From positions 1 through 9,307 of the forward strand of contig CALBJM010000334.1 of the NCBI GenBank assembly GCA_937893225.1: a stretch of 9,307 bases of DNA. Reading direction: 5' to 3'. The notes beneath the pieces were generated by a model. The model ran no database searches. It saw only the letters and a list, made by a program, of their open reading frames with translations, and had not been told where the DNA came from. Of the stretch, positions 1 to 7,236 are shown piece by piece (the stretch's first letter is position 1; the number at the start of each line of letters is the position of its first letter). The position numbers and the translations under genes are program-made. This DNA comes from an uncultured Erysipelotrichaceae bacterium (GTDB lineage: Bacteria; Bacillota_I; Bacilli_A; Erysipelotrichales; Erysipelotrichaceae).

Positions 1-3000
1 GAGAGGACCCATATCTATCTGCAATACTAGTAATCATACTAATAGAACGAATCGTACCTTCCATTGTTGGAAATGTCATATATGTATAACTGTTCGATAC
101 TTTTGGCTTACCATCTACAACATTAGTATTGTTGGAGAAGTTTTGGTAGTTCATTGTAAAGCCACTACCAGCAATACCAGCTAAAAATACATGTGTACTA
201 GCCTTTTTATTTGCTGAACTAGTAGTATTACTACTTTCAATGTGATTATAATTGGCATCATACGTTTCATTTAAAGTTTCAGTACCAACTTTGATATCTC
301 CACCAGAATAACAATTGGTAACGGTATCTTGTAAAGCCCCACATAATCCACCTATACGAATGAAATTTCCATACGGAGCTATTGTGCCACTATTATAATC
401 TCCTAAGTAATTTTTTTCATCATTGCGATTATTCCACTTATGCGTAGCATTTTCTTCAATGTGAACGACGGCAGAACTATTTTGAATATTTACATTTGCC
501 ACGCCAACTAAACCACCTACGTTAACTTCGCCTAATGTAATTTTATTCGTACTATTATCCACGATGTTATACCCAGCAATCGCACAATTGAAAATTGGTC
601 GATTACTCGTAGGGTTTCCTGATTCATCTTGATAGTCATAGGCTATTCCAACCAAACCACCTATTACATAGGCACCTGCATTATCCCTGTAGATTTTGTC
701 TCGTTCATTGTCATCAGTGCCAGTATAGCTCAAATCAGTTATACGTTCTATTGTAGCTTTATTTGTACTATACAAGATAACATTTCGAATATCTGCCCCA
801 ACTGTAACACCAAATAAACCAACTGAAAAACTATCTGACTGTATGTTTAATTCCGATATTTTATAACTTCGTCCATTAAAAGAAGAACCAAACCAAGCAT
901 ATAAAGTTGCATTATAACTTAAACTATTATTAACTGTTACAGTACCTTTTCCTTGCCCTGCAATAGGACTAAAGTTCGTAATAGAAGTCGCATTTATATC
1001 ATGTGTTTGTAGAAATTGTAAATCATAATTACTGTTGTTATTAGCTTCTTTTTGGCTTTGCTTACCTTTAGTATCTTTAGGGATTGATGTATACATTAAA
1101 TAATTAAAATGTGAATATTCGCTACTCGTAACTAATTCCGTGCAAGAATGTGTTGCACTATTCCAATTGATATATTGTAATTGTTGTGCACTACGTATTT
1201 CATATGGGATATCTTTCTTACCAATTTCAACATTTCCTATAGCAAGTGCATTTCCGAAGAAAGGACTAATTGTAAATGTTTCTGTAAATGTTTCCGTTGC
1301 TGTGCCTTGTGTCAATGTGATTTGACCATTCTTCACAGAATCATTCCCATTATTTCCACCAGACATGTAGATATAATCCCCATCAGCTGCATACTTTGTT
1401 GTATGCGGATAGAACTTGAAGCTAGGAAATTGCACTTCAAGAGAATTCTTTGCACCTTGGTTTATTTTATCATCACCTGACATAGCAATATTCGTTCTTT
1501 GAATAGATTCAATCGTATGGTGCTTATCTACATAATATCCATATCCATACTCTGTAATAACACCACTATCATCATGTTCTTCACACAATGTTGAATTTTT
1601 TACAGTTTTTTCAGCTTGTGCATTATACCCAACAAATGAAATCTTATAGCCATTATTGTTTCCGGATTCTTCTTTTTCCCAATAGAAAACACCAAATTCT
1701 CCGAGTTTAGGAATGACAGTCCATTCGCCAAAATGAACAAACTCACCTTTTGCATTTTTTACAACAGGACGGAAAGGATAACTGCTATCAGCATTATCTA
1801 TTTTTGAGATATCACATTTAAATGAACTTGTTGCAGTAACAGAATCTTTAGCAATCTTTGCCATTTCATCATAATCTAAAGCTTTACCAATAGAAGCATT
1901 CTTAGAGTTTGTATTAGATGAAAGTGAACTATCACCATAAGAATACAAATCATCCACAAATTGATAACTACCATCTGAAAGATAATAATTATATTTTTGT
2001 AAACCATCATCACCGTATGGTCCAAAAGCATATGCATACGTACCATTACCTGATGCTGTTAAAGCACTTGCACAATAAGATGAATTTATAGAACCACTAT
2101 TGTATGCATTAAATCCAGCAATAATCGTTTTACCACCAGTTGCGTTACTAGAAATATGAGCCAGTGCATAACAATTATTGATTGTTCCATTGTTGTAACC
2201 AACAAAACCACCTGCATAACACTGTGCATCATGCATCTGTAAGTTTAATTTAGGATTATCTGCAGAAGTATTTGTAATCGTACCTTCGTTATACCCAACT
2301 AAACCACCAAAGTACAATTTACTATTCGCAAAACCATAAATCGTTCCATCACTTTTATTCTTTTGTGCAAGATAGTATCCAGCAACAGCACAATTATATA
2401 TATTCCCTTTACTATACCCAGCTAAAACGCCACCATATACAGAAACGTTTGCTGTTGGAGAAGTTTCTCTTTGCACTTTAAATGAATAACCATCTTTGTT
2501 ATATTGCGTTACTAAGAATACATTTTGAATAGATGCTGATTGGTCTACATAACCAAACATACCTATATAGTTACCATTTTTTGTCTCGAAGCCAACACTA
2601 TCAATTGTATGGTAGTTACCTTCATAAGTTCCTAAGAAAGAAGATTTTTTTGAAGTACCAATAGGGTTTTGTGCCGTTACAGATGTTTTTGATTCATTGT
2701 AATAATCCTTCCAATTATATGAGGAATAGTCAATATCACGTTCTTGTCTAAAGAGCATATTTCCTTTTCCAAGATTTCTATAACCAGAATCATAAAATTT
2801 TGAAAGGTTATAGAGATGTCTAGGAGAACGAATACTCACTGCACGCACAGAAGATATTGGAGAATCTGCATCACTTACAGCATTCACAGTTCTCGCAAAA
2901 TGTGGATTATAGTCAAAATAACTCGTTTTTCCTGCAGACCCATTTCCATTCATCGGTGTAATTGCCAATCGTTTATAAAAATTATTGATAGCTTCATCTG

Positions 3001-5857
3001 GATTGTTCAATTCATTTGGCAACGAAAAAATATAGTATGTAATTCCTGATATTTTTGCTTCTTTTGCTTTGCTTATGTCAGAAGTATCGATTGTATATTC
3101 ATTTGATCCATCTGTTACTTTTATAGAAGTTGGACGGTCTGTATTCGTTTCTGCATAGATAATTCCATAGCCATCTCCAACAATCGTTCCTTCCTCTAAA
3201 GTTGAAATATCTGCATTTGCACCTTCAAATCCATATACACGAGATGCACCTGTATATTGTTCAAAGTACACCAAAGCTCCTGGATTAAAATCAGCATTCC
3301 AGTCACCATAATGTTCTAATCCAATGATTCTTGGAGATGAATAGTTACTTAAGGATTGTCCCATTAAAGAATATGGCGTAACTGCTTTATCAGATTGTAA
3401 AGTGAAATTTCTATCTAATTCAGAATCATTCGTTAAAACTTTGCCAACAGATTGTTCATCTGTATGTGTATTGGCTTTCCAATAATATACATTGAGAACT
3501 TCACCATTAGGTTTAGGTATTGTGGCATAGTATTTTCCTGAAATTTCACTACTTCCTGCATTTTCACTACTTTTATCAGTTACTTTATTGATTCCATTAT
3601 TTTCATTTTTGTTGTAACAAGAAATAATGCTATAAGAATTTTTTAAAGAAAAGTTACCACTCTGTTTTGCAATTAATCCAGCACCAATAGACGATTCATT
3701 AACATCAAGTCCAATAAAACCAGCAGTATATGTACTATCAATTGACAAATTTCCAGAAGACTCTGCAACTAGTCCAGCAACTTCACTGCCATAAAAATAA
3801 CTATCTGCATAAGATTTTGTAATTGTAAGACTATTATTATTTTTTGCTACAAGTCCACCAGTTATAGAACCGTCTAAACCTAATACTGTAGAAGCAAAAC
3901 TATTGTCAATCGTCAACTCTCCTTCATTTTCACCAACTAAACCACCTACTACATTTCCTTGTATCCAACGAATGGATTCTAATTTCTTATCAGAAGAAAT
4001 AGATGAAGGAATATCGTTATTGGCTGCACTTAAATATACTTGCACATTTTGCAATTCCACTTTTGCGTCTGATCCTACAGTACCAATAAAACCACCAACA
4101 ACTGTACTCCTATTATCTGCAAGAACTCTTGCACCAACTAAAGAAATATCATGTATATTCAGAGTTTGCTTATCTGCAACCTTAGAAAATAAACCATATG
4201 AAGAAACATCCTTTTTTATTGCTGTAGTTAAATTCAAAATTGATCTACTTGTGCCATCTTCTGAAGAAATCAAATCAACTAATTGTTCATTCTTGATTGA
4301 TTTAAAGTTAGGAACACTCACTGTAGAAGTACTACCATCTGCATTCAATTTCGTGATGGTTGTCATTCCATTGAAATAGCCATTTTTATATGCTTCATAG
4401 AACTTTGTTTGATTTTCATCACTTGATGTATCTAAAAATGAAATATCATTATAAATTTTAGCCGTTGCTACAGGATTTTTCTTTTTTCCATTAACAAGAA
4501 TGACAGAATTAACAAGAACGCCAGAACTTTCATCAAGATTTTGAAGATGTCTACCGCAAGAAATACGCGCACTATTATCTGTTGTAGCTTGCAAAGAAGC
4601 TTTTAAATTTTGCACAACAGAATTCGTCTCTTCGTATCCAAACAAACTATTTCCTTTTGCTATTTTTTCATCTCCAGCAATCGTATTATCAATACTATTC
4701 CCATTATATGCTTTTACTGTTGCTTTCAAAGTGAGTTCACTACCTGCAACAAGTTTTGTCGTATGCTTTGATTTAGATCCATACAACCAATCAAATCTCT
4801 TTGCATCTTCTGAAAGATTATCTAAATTAAACGTAAATGTGTAATTCGCTCCAACGCGTGAAACAGATACGTAAGGTGAGTCATTTTTTACACCACTTTC
4901 TTCTCCTGCATCTTGGAATTTCCATTGTCCGTCCTTATCATAATATGTATAGCTTACAGAATTTCCGTATGTATCTGATAAAGTAAAGGTATACAATAAA
5001 CCACGTTTTAATCCACTTGGTTTACGTGCTTTCACGACTGCTGTATTAATTTCTTCGTTGGAATTAATATGTGCATACGTAATAGACAAGCTCGATGTAT
5101 TACTTCCACTACTAGCAGTAGAACCACCATAATATCCAACTCTTGCATCTGTACCACCATTAGCAACAGAAGCTTTTCGATTATCTTTTGAACGATACGC
5201 ATCTAAATACGTCGATTTTCTACTCTGATAATCAGTAGTAACATCTACTTTTTTATTGCTACCATCATCAAATTCATCTTCACTATAATACACTGCATAC
5301 ACGCTAGGCACACTAATTGTTGGCTGTGTAGACTTATCCTTTTCACCAGTTGCAGTAGTATGCATCGTTGCATATGGAATGATTTCAACTACCCAATGCC
5401 CTTTTTGCAAGCCATCATCTAAAACAGAATCTGTTACAATTTGCTGAGTAGCATCACTTAAAGAACCACTTGCATTTTTACCATTCGTAAAATAGTAAAT
5501 ATCCTGATAAGCAACTATCTTACTATTCTCTTCATCTGGCTCTTCAGGTGATTCATAATCATATGGAAAATTTTGCATCGAATCTGTCAGCAAAGTCAAA
5601 CCACTCGTCTTTGAAGGATTGTACGCATCAGTATTCCCCTTCGTATACAATTCCGTCAATCTATCCTGCACTGCAGTATAAATGATCTTAGCCTTATCAT
5701 CTAATTCCTTTTGTCTAAGATTTCTTTGTATAGCAAAAATAGCTGGTATAGCCAACGCAAACAATATAACAATAATTGCTACAGTCATTAACATCTCTGC
5801 TAATGTGAAGCCCTTCTTATTTTTCTTCTGATTTCTATATAAAATATTTCTACTCAT
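1..5857 (-). CDS. Giant prepilin-like surface protein with GLUG-type repeats (C-terminus beyond window)
   Basis: The minus-strand frame starting at 5857 has no stop down to base 2, giving at least 1,952 codons; the end lies outside the window. Residues 1-16 form a basic leader, followed by GFTLAEMLMTVAII with Gly16, Phe17 and the conserved Glu21, then a hydrophobic helix ending near residue 38. This is a class III (type IV) prepilin signal, which prepilin peptidase would cut after Gly16. Residues 45-70 look like the rest of the pilin helix, and GYYGG occurs at 241-245. The rest is rich in Asn, Ser, Thr, Gly and Tyr and holds three copies of a module with GGLVG-like motifs (for example 638-642, 1184-1188, 1216-1220, 1733-1737, 1781-1785). 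Ordinary pilins have 120-200 residues, so I infer a pilus-associated or tip-located adhesin; the ligand is unknown. The GTGAG Shine-Dalgarno is weak and only 3 bases from ATG, but no other start precedes the signal. Confidence 0.9.
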   Translation of the reverse strand, partial: MSRNILYRNQKKNKKGFTLAEMLMTVAIIVILFALAIPAIFAIQRNLRQKELDDKAKIIYTAVQDRLTELYTKGNTDAYNPSKTSGLTLLTDSMQNFPYDYESPEEPDEENSKIVAYQDIYYFTNGKNASGSLSDATQQIVTDSVLDDGLQKGHWVVEIIPYATMHTTATGEKDKSTQPTISVPSVYAVYYSEDEFDDGSNKKVDVTTDYQSRKSTYLDAYRSKDNRKASVANGGTDARVGYYGGSTASSGSNTSSLSITYAHINSNEEINTAVVKARKPSGLKRGLLYTFTLSDTYGNSVSYTYYDKDGQWKFQDAGEESGVKNDSPYVSVSRVGANYTFTFNLDNLSEDAKRFDWLYGSKSKHTTKLVAGSELTLKATVKAYNGNSIDNTIAGDEKIAKGNSLFGYEETNSVVQNLKASLQATTDNSARISCGRHLQNLDESSGVLVNSVILVNGKKKNPVATAKIYNDISFLDTSSDENQTKFYEAYKNGYFNGMTTITKLNADGSTSTVSVPNFKSIKNEQLVDLISSEDGTSRSILNLTTAIKKDVSSYGLFSKVADKQTLNIHDISLVGARVLADNRSTVVGGFIGTVGSDAKVELQNVQVYLSAANNDIPSSISSDKKLESIRWIQGNVVGGLVGENEGELTIDNSFASTVLGLDGSITGGLVAKNNNSLTITKSYADSYFYGSEVAGLVAESSGNLSIDSTYTAGFIGLDVNESSIGAGLIAKQSGNFSLKNSYSIISCYNKNENNGINKVTDKSSENAGSSEISGKYYATIPKPNGEVLNVYYWKANTHTDEQSVGKVLTNDSELDRNFTLQSDKAVTPYSLMGQSLSNYSSPRIIGLEHYGDWNADFNPGALVYFEQYTGASRVYGFEGANADISTLEEGTIVGDGYGIIYAETNTDRPTSIKVTDGSNEYTIDTSDISKAKEAKISGITYYIFSLPNELNNPDEAINNFYKRLAITPMNGNGSAGKTSYFDYNPHFARTVNAVSDADSPISSVRAVSIRSPRHLYNLSKFYDSGYRNLGKGNMLFRQERDIDYSSYNWKDYYNESKTSVTAQNPIGTSKKSSFLGTYEGNYHTIDSVGFETKNGNYIGMFGYVDQSASIQNVFLVTQYNKDGYSFKVQRETSPTANVSVYGGVLAGYSKGNIYNCAVAGYYLAQKNKSDGTIYGFANSKLYFGGLVGYNEGTITNTSADNPKLNLQMHDAQCYAGGFVGYNNGTINNCYALAHISSNATGGKTIIAGFNAYNSGSINSSYCASALTASGNGTYAYAFGPYGDDGLQKYNYYLSDGSYQFVDDLYSYGDSSLSSNTNSKNASIGKALDYDEMAKIAKDSVTATSSFKCDISKIDNADSSYPFRPVVKNAKGEFVHFGEWTVIPKLGEFGVFYWEKEESGNNNGYKISFVGYNAQAEKTVKNSTLCEEHDDSGVITEYGYGYYVDKHHTIESIQRTNIAMSGDDKINQGAKNSLEVQFPSFKFYPHTTKYAADGDYIYMSGGNNGNDSVKNGQITLTQGTATETFTETFTISPFFGNALAIGNVEIGKKDIPYEIRSAQQLQYINWNSATHSCTELVTSSEYSHFNYLMYTSIPKDTKGKQSQKEANNNSNYDLQFLQTHDINATSITNFSPIAGQGKGTVTVNNSLSYNATLYAWFGSSFNGRSYKISELNIQSDSFSVGLFGVTVGADIRNVILYSTNKATIERITDLSYTGTDDNERDKIYRDNAGAYVIGGLVGIAYDYQDESGNPTSNRPIFNCAIAGYNIVDNSTNKITLGEVNVGGLVGVANVNIQNSSAVVHIEENATHKWNNRNDEKNYLGDYNSGTIAPYGNFIRIGGLCGALQDTVTNCYSGGDIKVGTETLNETYDANYNHIESSNTTSSANKKASTHVFLAGIAGSGFTMNYQNFSNNTNVVDGKPKVSNSYTYMTFPTMEGTIRSISMITSIADRYGSS
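158..1195 (-). repeat. Internal module 3 of the giant prepilin (residues about 1555-1900)
   Basis: The module opens with RSAQQLQYINWN, then LQTHDINATSITNFSPIAG, AWFGSSFNGRSYKISELNI, VGLFGVTV and DIRNVILYS, element for element like module 2. GLUG-like units follow at 1733 (GGLVGIAY), 1781 (GGLVGVAN), 1836 (GGLCGALQDTVTNCYSGG) and near 1895 (LAGIAGSGF). The openings of the three modules fall at residues 431, 1010 and 1555, a spacing of 579 and then 545. The sequences are well diverged, so the triplication is old. Confidence 0.65.
2021..2830 (-). repeat. Internal module 2 of the giant prepilin (residues about 1010-1279)
   Basis: The module opens with RSPRHLYNLSKF, followed by a QERDIDYSSYN segment, NPIG, FLGTYEGNYHTIDSVGF, YIGMFGYV and SIQNVFLV. 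GLUG-like units follow: YGGVLAGYSKGNIYNC, FGGLVGYNEGTI and AGGFVGYNNGTINNCYA. The order of elements matches module 3: HLxxL opening, a DI segment, xFxGxYxxxI, GxFG, a short strand, then GGxVG units. A linker with HYGDW (849) lies upstream of this module, and a counterpart, HFGEW (1375), lies between modules 2 and 3. Confidence 0.65.
3617..4567 (-). repeat. Internal module 1 of the giant prepilin (residues about 431-747)
   Basis: This module opens with RISCGRHLQNLD, which aligns with the openings of modules 2 and 3. It continues through YGLFSKV and LNIHDISLVGA and then a run of GLUG-like units: VVGGFIGT (586-593), VVGGLVGENEG (636-646), TGGLVAKNN, VAGLVAESSG and GAGLIAKQSG. Each is followed by a short strand such as LTIDNSF or LSIDSTY. 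GLUG motifs are known from bacterial surface proteins and adhesins. The periodic short strands suggest a beta-solenoid, which is an inference from the pattern. Confidence 0.65.
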
Positions 5858-5890
5858 AATCTCACTTTTACGTATAAATATACAACTTAT

Positions 5891-5896
5891 AGTATA
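5891..5896 (-). promoter_or_regulatory. Extended -10 box of the giant prepilin gene
   Basis: On the minus strand TATACT is directly preceded by TGC, giving an extended -10 box (TGCTATACT), 34 bases upstream of the ATG. A TTGTCA at 5919-5924 is 22 bases away, too far for a normal -35, so the extended -10 probably carries recognition. The predicted transcript leader is about 25 bases. The gene is transcribed divergently from the pilin gene at 6099. Confidence 0.55.
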
Positions 5897-6031
5897 GCAA
5901 AATCCCACACCCATTACATGACAATTATCTGAACTTTATGCCATTTTTCTCATTCATTCACAACTAAATATACAAAACAAAGTTATAAATAAGTTTTTCA
6001 CTTCAAATAACCACTTTTTTACTAAATTTTC

Positions 6032-6062
6032 TTGAACTAACATAGGGTGTACATGCTATAAT
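6032..6062 (+). promoter_or_regulatory. Promoter of the 144-residue pilin gene
   Basis: TTGAAC (6032-6037) and a perfect TATAAT (6057-6062) are separated by 19 bases, and TGC directly precedes TATAAT, making an extended -10 (TGCTATAAT). The start codon follows 36 bases after the -10 box. A good ribosome binding site, AGGGAG at 6083-6088, lies 10 bases before ATG. This is the best consensus promoter in the window, consistent with strong expression of a major pilin. Confidence 0.7.
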
Positions 6063-6098
6063 GCTTTCGTCTAAAGACTAGTAGGGAGATTATAAACA

Positions 6099-6533
6099 AT
6101 GAAAAAGACAAACAAAAAGGGCTTTACATTAGCCGAATTACTCGTTGTAGTAGCAATCATTGCTGTATTAGTTGCTATCGCAATTCCAATTTTCACATCA
6201 CAGTTGGAGAAGTCTAGAGAAGCTACAGATGAAGCAAATATTCGTTCTGCATATGCAATCGTACAAACAGCTTCTTTAACACAAGATACGCAAGAGGAAT
6301 TAACTAAGCAAAACACAGAAGATATTAAATATACTGTAACAGGTGCTGAAGGTTCTTATGTTTATAAAGCAGAAATTACATTGAAGCAACAACAAGATAA
6401 ATGGCAATCTGGTGCACCAAACATTGGCGGTGTCGCAGTATCTGATGATGTTGCAAAAAAGAATGGAAAAGTAGCCGTAACTTATACACAATCAACAGGA
6501 AAAACAACTATTACAGCAGTAACAGCTGGATAA
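6099..6533 (+). CDS. Type IV major-pilin-like protein, putative expressed copy
   Basis: This is a 144-residue prepilin. The leader MKKTNKKG is followed by FTLAELLVVVAIIAVLVAIAIP: cleavage is expected after Gly8, Glu13 is the conserved mature Glu5, and Pro30 is the mature Pro22 that kinks the pilin helix. The helix continues through FTSQLEKSREATDEANIRSAYA to about residue 55. A roughly 90-residue head rich in Thr, Lys and Gln follows. There are no cysteines, so the usual C-terminal disulfide loop of Gram-negative pilins is absent. Family knowledge places it as a membrane-held subunit polymerised into a pilus or pseudopilus; I infer a major subunit from its strong promoter and small size. It is also similar to ComGC-type pseudopilins in the N-terminal helix, which all such proteins share. 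Its head aligns with the truncated copy at 6598-6890 (AEITLKQQQDKWQS against YDVELKQTKSGWQN). Confidence 0.9.
   Translation: MKKTNKKGFTLAELLVVVAIIAVLVAIAIPIFTSQLEKSREATDEANIRSAYAIVQTASLTQDTQEELTKQNTEDIKYTVTGAEGSYVYKAEITLKQQQDKWQSGAPNIGGVAVSDDVAKKNGKVAVTYTQSTGKTTITAVTAG
6184..6223. repeat. Left arm of 40-bp inverted repeat inside the pilin gene
   Basis: Bases 6184-6223 match the reverse complement of 6851-6890 at 38 of 40 positions; the first 22 are identical. The arm covers codons from mature Pro22 to Ala34 of the pilin, where the conserved helix passes into the variable part. It is coding sequence, so the repeat could be ordinary paralogy, but on the other side homology stops abruptly at its outer edge. 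Confidence 0.8.
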
Positions 6534-6538
6534 AAAAT

Positions 6539-6580
6539 AAAAAGAGGAATTTCTTTAATTCACAGATTTCCTCTTTTTCT
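6539..6580. terminator. Bidirectional rho-independent terminator between the two pilin 3' ends
   Basis: AAAAAGAGGAA (6539-6549) pairs with TTCCTCTTTTT (6568-6578) over an 18-base loop. On the plus strand the stem runs into T-rich sequence ending the 6099-6533 transcript. On the minus strand the stem is followed by TTATTTTTTA, so it can also end a transcript of the facing pilin segment. It lies almost exactly midway between the two arms of the inverted repeat (6184-6223 and 6851-6890). Confidence 0.75.
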
Positions 6581-6597
6581 TTATAACCACTTTATCA

Positions 6598-6890
6598 TCA
6601 TTTAGTTAATTTTATAGAAGCAGTAACTTCGTTATTAGTACTGTCCCAAGTAAATGTGACAGTACCATCTTTAGCTGGTTCTGTTGTAGTACTTCCTTTT
6701 AAATTTGAAGGAAAATCGAACTCGTTTTGCCAACCGGATTTTGTCTGTTTTAATTCCACGTCATATGCTGATAAGTCAGTCATATCTTCGCCTGTTAATG
6801 CATTAGATGAAATTTCTGCATAAGCAGCACGAATATTAGCGGCATCTACTGCTTCTCTAGACTTTTCTAACTGTGATGTGAAAATTGGAA
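6598..6890 (-). pseudogene. 5'-truncated pilin coding segment, possible silent cassette
   Basis: On the minus strand the frame reads PIFTSQLEKSREAVDAANIR and continues without a break to a TGA at 6598-6600, about 95 codons after the proline. The first part is nearly identical to the pilin at 6099, and the head is related but different: it has KDGTVTFTWDSTNNEVTASI where the intact gene has NGKVAVTYTQSTGKTTITAV. The start codon, leader and hydrophobic helix are missing; similarity begins at the Pro codon and a TAA lies two codons upstream. The internal ATG at 6783 is not a convincing start because pilin homology continues in frame above it. The body has no stop or frameshift, which argues against long neutral decay and for a maintained donor segment. 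It faces the intact gene tail to tail across a shared terminator. It could also be the intact remainder of a recently truncated duplicate. Confidence 0.8.
6851..6890. repeat. Right arm of 40-bp inverted repeat at the edge of the truncated pilin segment
   Basis: This is the counterpart of 6184-6223 in opposite orientation, with two mismatches (two A/G differences in GTTAGAAAAG against GTTGGAGAAG). Its outer edge at 6890 is also where pilin similarity ends and an unrelated plus-strand remnant begins. Inversion between the arms would turn about 630-700 bp around. Confidence 0.8.
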
Positions 6891-7035
6891 GTTATATATA
6901 TGAAAAGCACAATGTAGTAGATTGGGATATACAGAATGGTCTTTTCCTTACTTTACTTCTATTGGGGCAGTAGATAATGATGGATATTCATCAAATCTTT
7001 TTTTACCGCCAAACATAGCAACTTTCATTTACTGA
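6887..7035 (+). pseudogene. Frameshifted 3' remnant of an unidentified gene
   Basis: Two plus-strand frames read like protein. From 6887 the frame gives GSYIYEKHNVVDWDIQNGLF, and after a one-base slip near 6945 it continues as PYFTSIGAVDNDGYSSNLFL, then PPNIATFIY and a TGA at 7033-7035. No start codon or ribosome site belongs to it, and its left end abuts the truncated pilin segment. It therefore looks like the tail of a gene whose front was lost when the cassette region formed. I do not recognise the family; a pilin C-terminus is possible but not shown. The stop lies inside the left arm of the palindrome that follows. Confidence 0.4.
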
Positions 7036-7067
7036 ATTTAGATTATTATAATCTAGATTCAGTAAAT
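7027..7067. repeat. 41-bp near-perfect palindrome
   Basis: The arms 7027-7046 and 7048-7067 are 20 bases each around a single central T. They are complementary except for one T/G pair (7038 with 7056), and the arms begin ATTTACTGAAT. In RNA this would form a long AU-rich hairpin with almost no loop. It may be the transcription end of the remnant gene (together with the hairpin that follows), a site bound by a dimeric protein, or a structure prone to recombination. Confidence 0.75.
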
Positions 7068-7090
7068 ATAACTAGCGAGTTATTTTTTTA
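7068..7090 (+). terminator. Small terminator-like hairpin after the palindrome
   Basis: ATAACT (7068-7073) pairs with AGTTAT (7078-7083) around the loop AGCG, and a run of Ts follows to 7089. The stem is short and AT-rich, so it would be a weak terminator on its own. It sits directly beside the 41-bp palindrome, so the two may act as a tandem terminator for the remnant gene and shield the next pilin gene from read-through. Confidence 0.4.
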
Positions 7091-7236
7091 TAATTTCTGC
7101 AACAATACATACATTTAATGTCTATATGCAGATATTTGATACTTTTTTTTCTACTAAAATTAGCCTTAAAGCATCTCTTGATTTTTAATGTTAAAAGACT
7201 ATATTTCTAGTTACGCATGGAAAGAGGAGAAGTAAT
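7091..7236 (+). promoter_or_regulatory. Promoter and leader region of the second small prepilin gene
   Basis: TTGATT (7178-7183) and TATATT (7200-7205) are spaced by 16 bases, a reasonable sigma-A type promoter. The ribosome site AAGAGGAG (7222-7229) is 7 bases before ATG at 7237. Farther up, TCTGCA (7096-7101) and TGCAGA (7127-7132) form a small inverted repeat enclosing ACATTTAATGT, of unknown use. A run of eight Ts lies at 7143-7150. No gene is visible in this stretch. Confidence 0.55.

Noticed and set aside
2643..2650. Short T-run in the giant gene as a phase-variation tract
   Set aside because: Runs of about seven A or T are common throughout this AT-rich gene and none stands out at its start or promoter; there is no sign of a frameshift.
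3903..4379. Plus-strand open frame of 158 codons
   Set aside because: It lies wholly opposite the giant prepilin frame, has no ribosome site, and its sequence is the low-complexity shadow expected from the Gly/Asn/Ser-rich codons on the other strand. The same holds for the shorter plus-strand frames at 629, 1140, 1181 and 2816.
6071..6491. Minus-strand frames opposite the 6099 pilin
   Set aside because: They overlap a clear pilin gene, lack ribosome sites and have Cys/Ile-rich compositions typical of antisense shadows.
6598..6783. A free-standing 61-residue minus-strand gene starting at the ATG at 6783
   Set aside because: In-frame pilin homology continues above this ATG to 6890, there is no ribosome site or promoter for it, and the product would have no prepilin signal. 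It is better described as the tail of a truncated pilin segment.
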